Shown here piece by piece: positions 39,498 through 39,964 of a stretch of DNA of 39,964 bases. The DNA is from Pseudomonadales bacterium (lineage in GTDB: Bacteria; Pseudomonadota; Gammaproteobacteria; Pseudomonadales; Azotimanducaceae): contig JAJECH010000035.1 of the NCBI GenBank assembly GCA_022822135.1, forward strand, positions 1-39,964. Reading direction: 5' to 3'. The first letter of the stretch is position 1. Every line of letters starts with the position of its first letter. Below the pieces are notes generated by a model that was not told the origin of the DNA, did not search any database, and saw nothing but the letters and a program-made list of their open reading frames with translations. A program made the translations under genes and the position numbers.

Positions 39498-39964
39498 ATG
39501 CAACGACACCAAGCCTTCAAGTACGAACTGCGACCCAACGGCGCGCAGGTGCGACAACTGCGTCGGTTCGCGGGGTCGTGTCGGTACGTCTTCAATCGCG
39601 CTTTAACGTTGCAACAGGAACGGTATGCGCAAGGTGAGAAACACCTCAGCTACGCAGTCCTTTGCCGTACATTGACGAAGTGGCGCCATGCGGAAGACAC
39701 GGCTTGGCTATCGGCTGCGCCGTCACAAGCGCTCCAGCAAAAACTGAAGGATCTGGATCGCGCGTACGTCAATTTCTTCACCAAGCGGGCGCAGTTGCCA
39801 CGACGTAAGAAACGTGGACGCCAGGACTCATTCCGTTATCCGGAGCCTAAGCAGATCAAACTGGACCAAGACAATAAGCGCATCTTCCTGCCGAAGCTCG
39901 GCTGGGTACGTTATCGGCACAGTCGGAAGGTGCTGGGAACGATCAAGAACGTCACGGTCAGTGG
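39498..39964 (+). CDS. tnpB: TnpB (IS200/IS605-family RNA-guided nuclease), partial
   Basis: The 5' part of a tnpB gene runs off the window: 155 codons from the ATG at 39498 with no stop. The N-terminal OrfB helix-turn-helix domain is clear (AFKYELRPNGAQVRQLRRFAGSCRYVFNRAL), as are LSYAVLCRTLTKWR, PSQALQQKLKDLDRAYVNFF and LPRRKKRGRQDSFRYPEPKQIKL. The RuvC-like acidic residues and the zinc finger would lie beyond 39964. TnpB proteins are programmable nucleases guided by a transposon right-end RNA and help the element persist. No tnpA transposase precedes it, so this may be an IS1341-type (tnpB-only) element. Confidence 0.9.
   Translation, partial: MQRHQAFKYELRPNGAQVRQLRRFAGSCRYVFNRALTLQQERYAQGEKHLSYAVLCRTLTKWRHAEDTAWLSAAPSQALQQKLKDLDRAYVNFFTKRAQLPRRKKRGRQDSFRYPEPKQIKLDQDNKRIFLPKLGWVRYRHSRKVLGTIKNVTVS

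Noticed and set aside
1-39964. Search by eye for tRNA, rRNA, tmRNA, riboswitches and CRISPR arrays
   Set aside because: No cloverleaf with a CCA end, no regularly spaced repeats beyond the two copies at 92-134, and no riboswitch-sized leader before metX or other biosynthetic genes. Weakly structured small RNAs cannot be excluded without computation.

Overview
The window looks like chromosome of a gammaproteobacterium, probably marine or host-associated. The strongest evidence is a long housekeeping block whose gene order follows the Pseudomonas-type arrangement. On the plus strand it has rpoH and trmB. On the minus strand it has gshB, tonB, yqgE, ruvX, yggS, proC, yggT, metX, metW, a DUF4426 gene, rdgB and hemW. 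Many minus-strand junctions overlap by 4 nt (ATGA or GTGA), so this is a translationally coupled transcription unit. The marine or symbiont guess is weaker. It rests on four phytanoyl-CoA-dioxygenase-like (PhyH) genes, a sulfatase, a class III aminotransferase, an amidohydrolase and an OFA-type MFS carrier.

Layout: 1-800 holds a bidirectional terminator-like hairpin, tandem repeats that look like an insertion-sequence end, and an Ig-like-repeat lipoprotein gene whose 3' end is replaced by those repeats. 817-4629 holds rsgA, an NAD-dependent epimerase/reductase and two PhyH genes. 4736-16513 is the conserved core, led by an rpoH gene with a heat-shock-type promoter candidate. 16552-20038 is a Dyp peroxidase, sulfatase and PhyH group on the same strand. 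20155-21794 is an XRE/ImmA-IrrE regulator overlapping a PIN-domain gene, with a visible promoter and operator candidate. 21881-29042 is metabolic and transport: an acyl-CoA dehydrogenase, a three-gene solute-binding protein / HAMP membrane protein / MFS operon, an aminotransferase and a PhyH protein with a halogenase-like HxG motif. 29261-31739 is a tandem array of three secreted paralogues that I do not recognise. 31857-35213 is a very large lipoprotein combining a beta-propeller, a di-haem cytochrome c and a jelly-roll module. 35329-36171 is an amidohydrolase. From 36300 to the end the DNA looks accessory: small orphan ORFs, a plasmid RepA-like fragment, an ECF sigma factor with a 250-residue extension, and the start of a tnpB gene cut by the window edge.

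The core genes cover heat-shock control (RpoH), tRNA modification (TrmB), methionine and proline synthesis (MetX/MetW, ProC), PLP homeostasis (YggS), nucleotide sanitation (RdgB), haem handling (HemW) and glutathione synthesis (GshB). The accessory genes suggest uptake and oxidation of small organic or sulfated compounds. I saw no rRNA, tRNA or CRISPR array, and no gene-free stretch longer than 300 bases; the longest is 26533-26799. The most interesting candidates are the three-paralogue secreted family, the HxG PhyH enzyme, the binding-protein/HAMP/MFS operon, and the propeller-cytochrome-carbohydrate-binding-like fusion.
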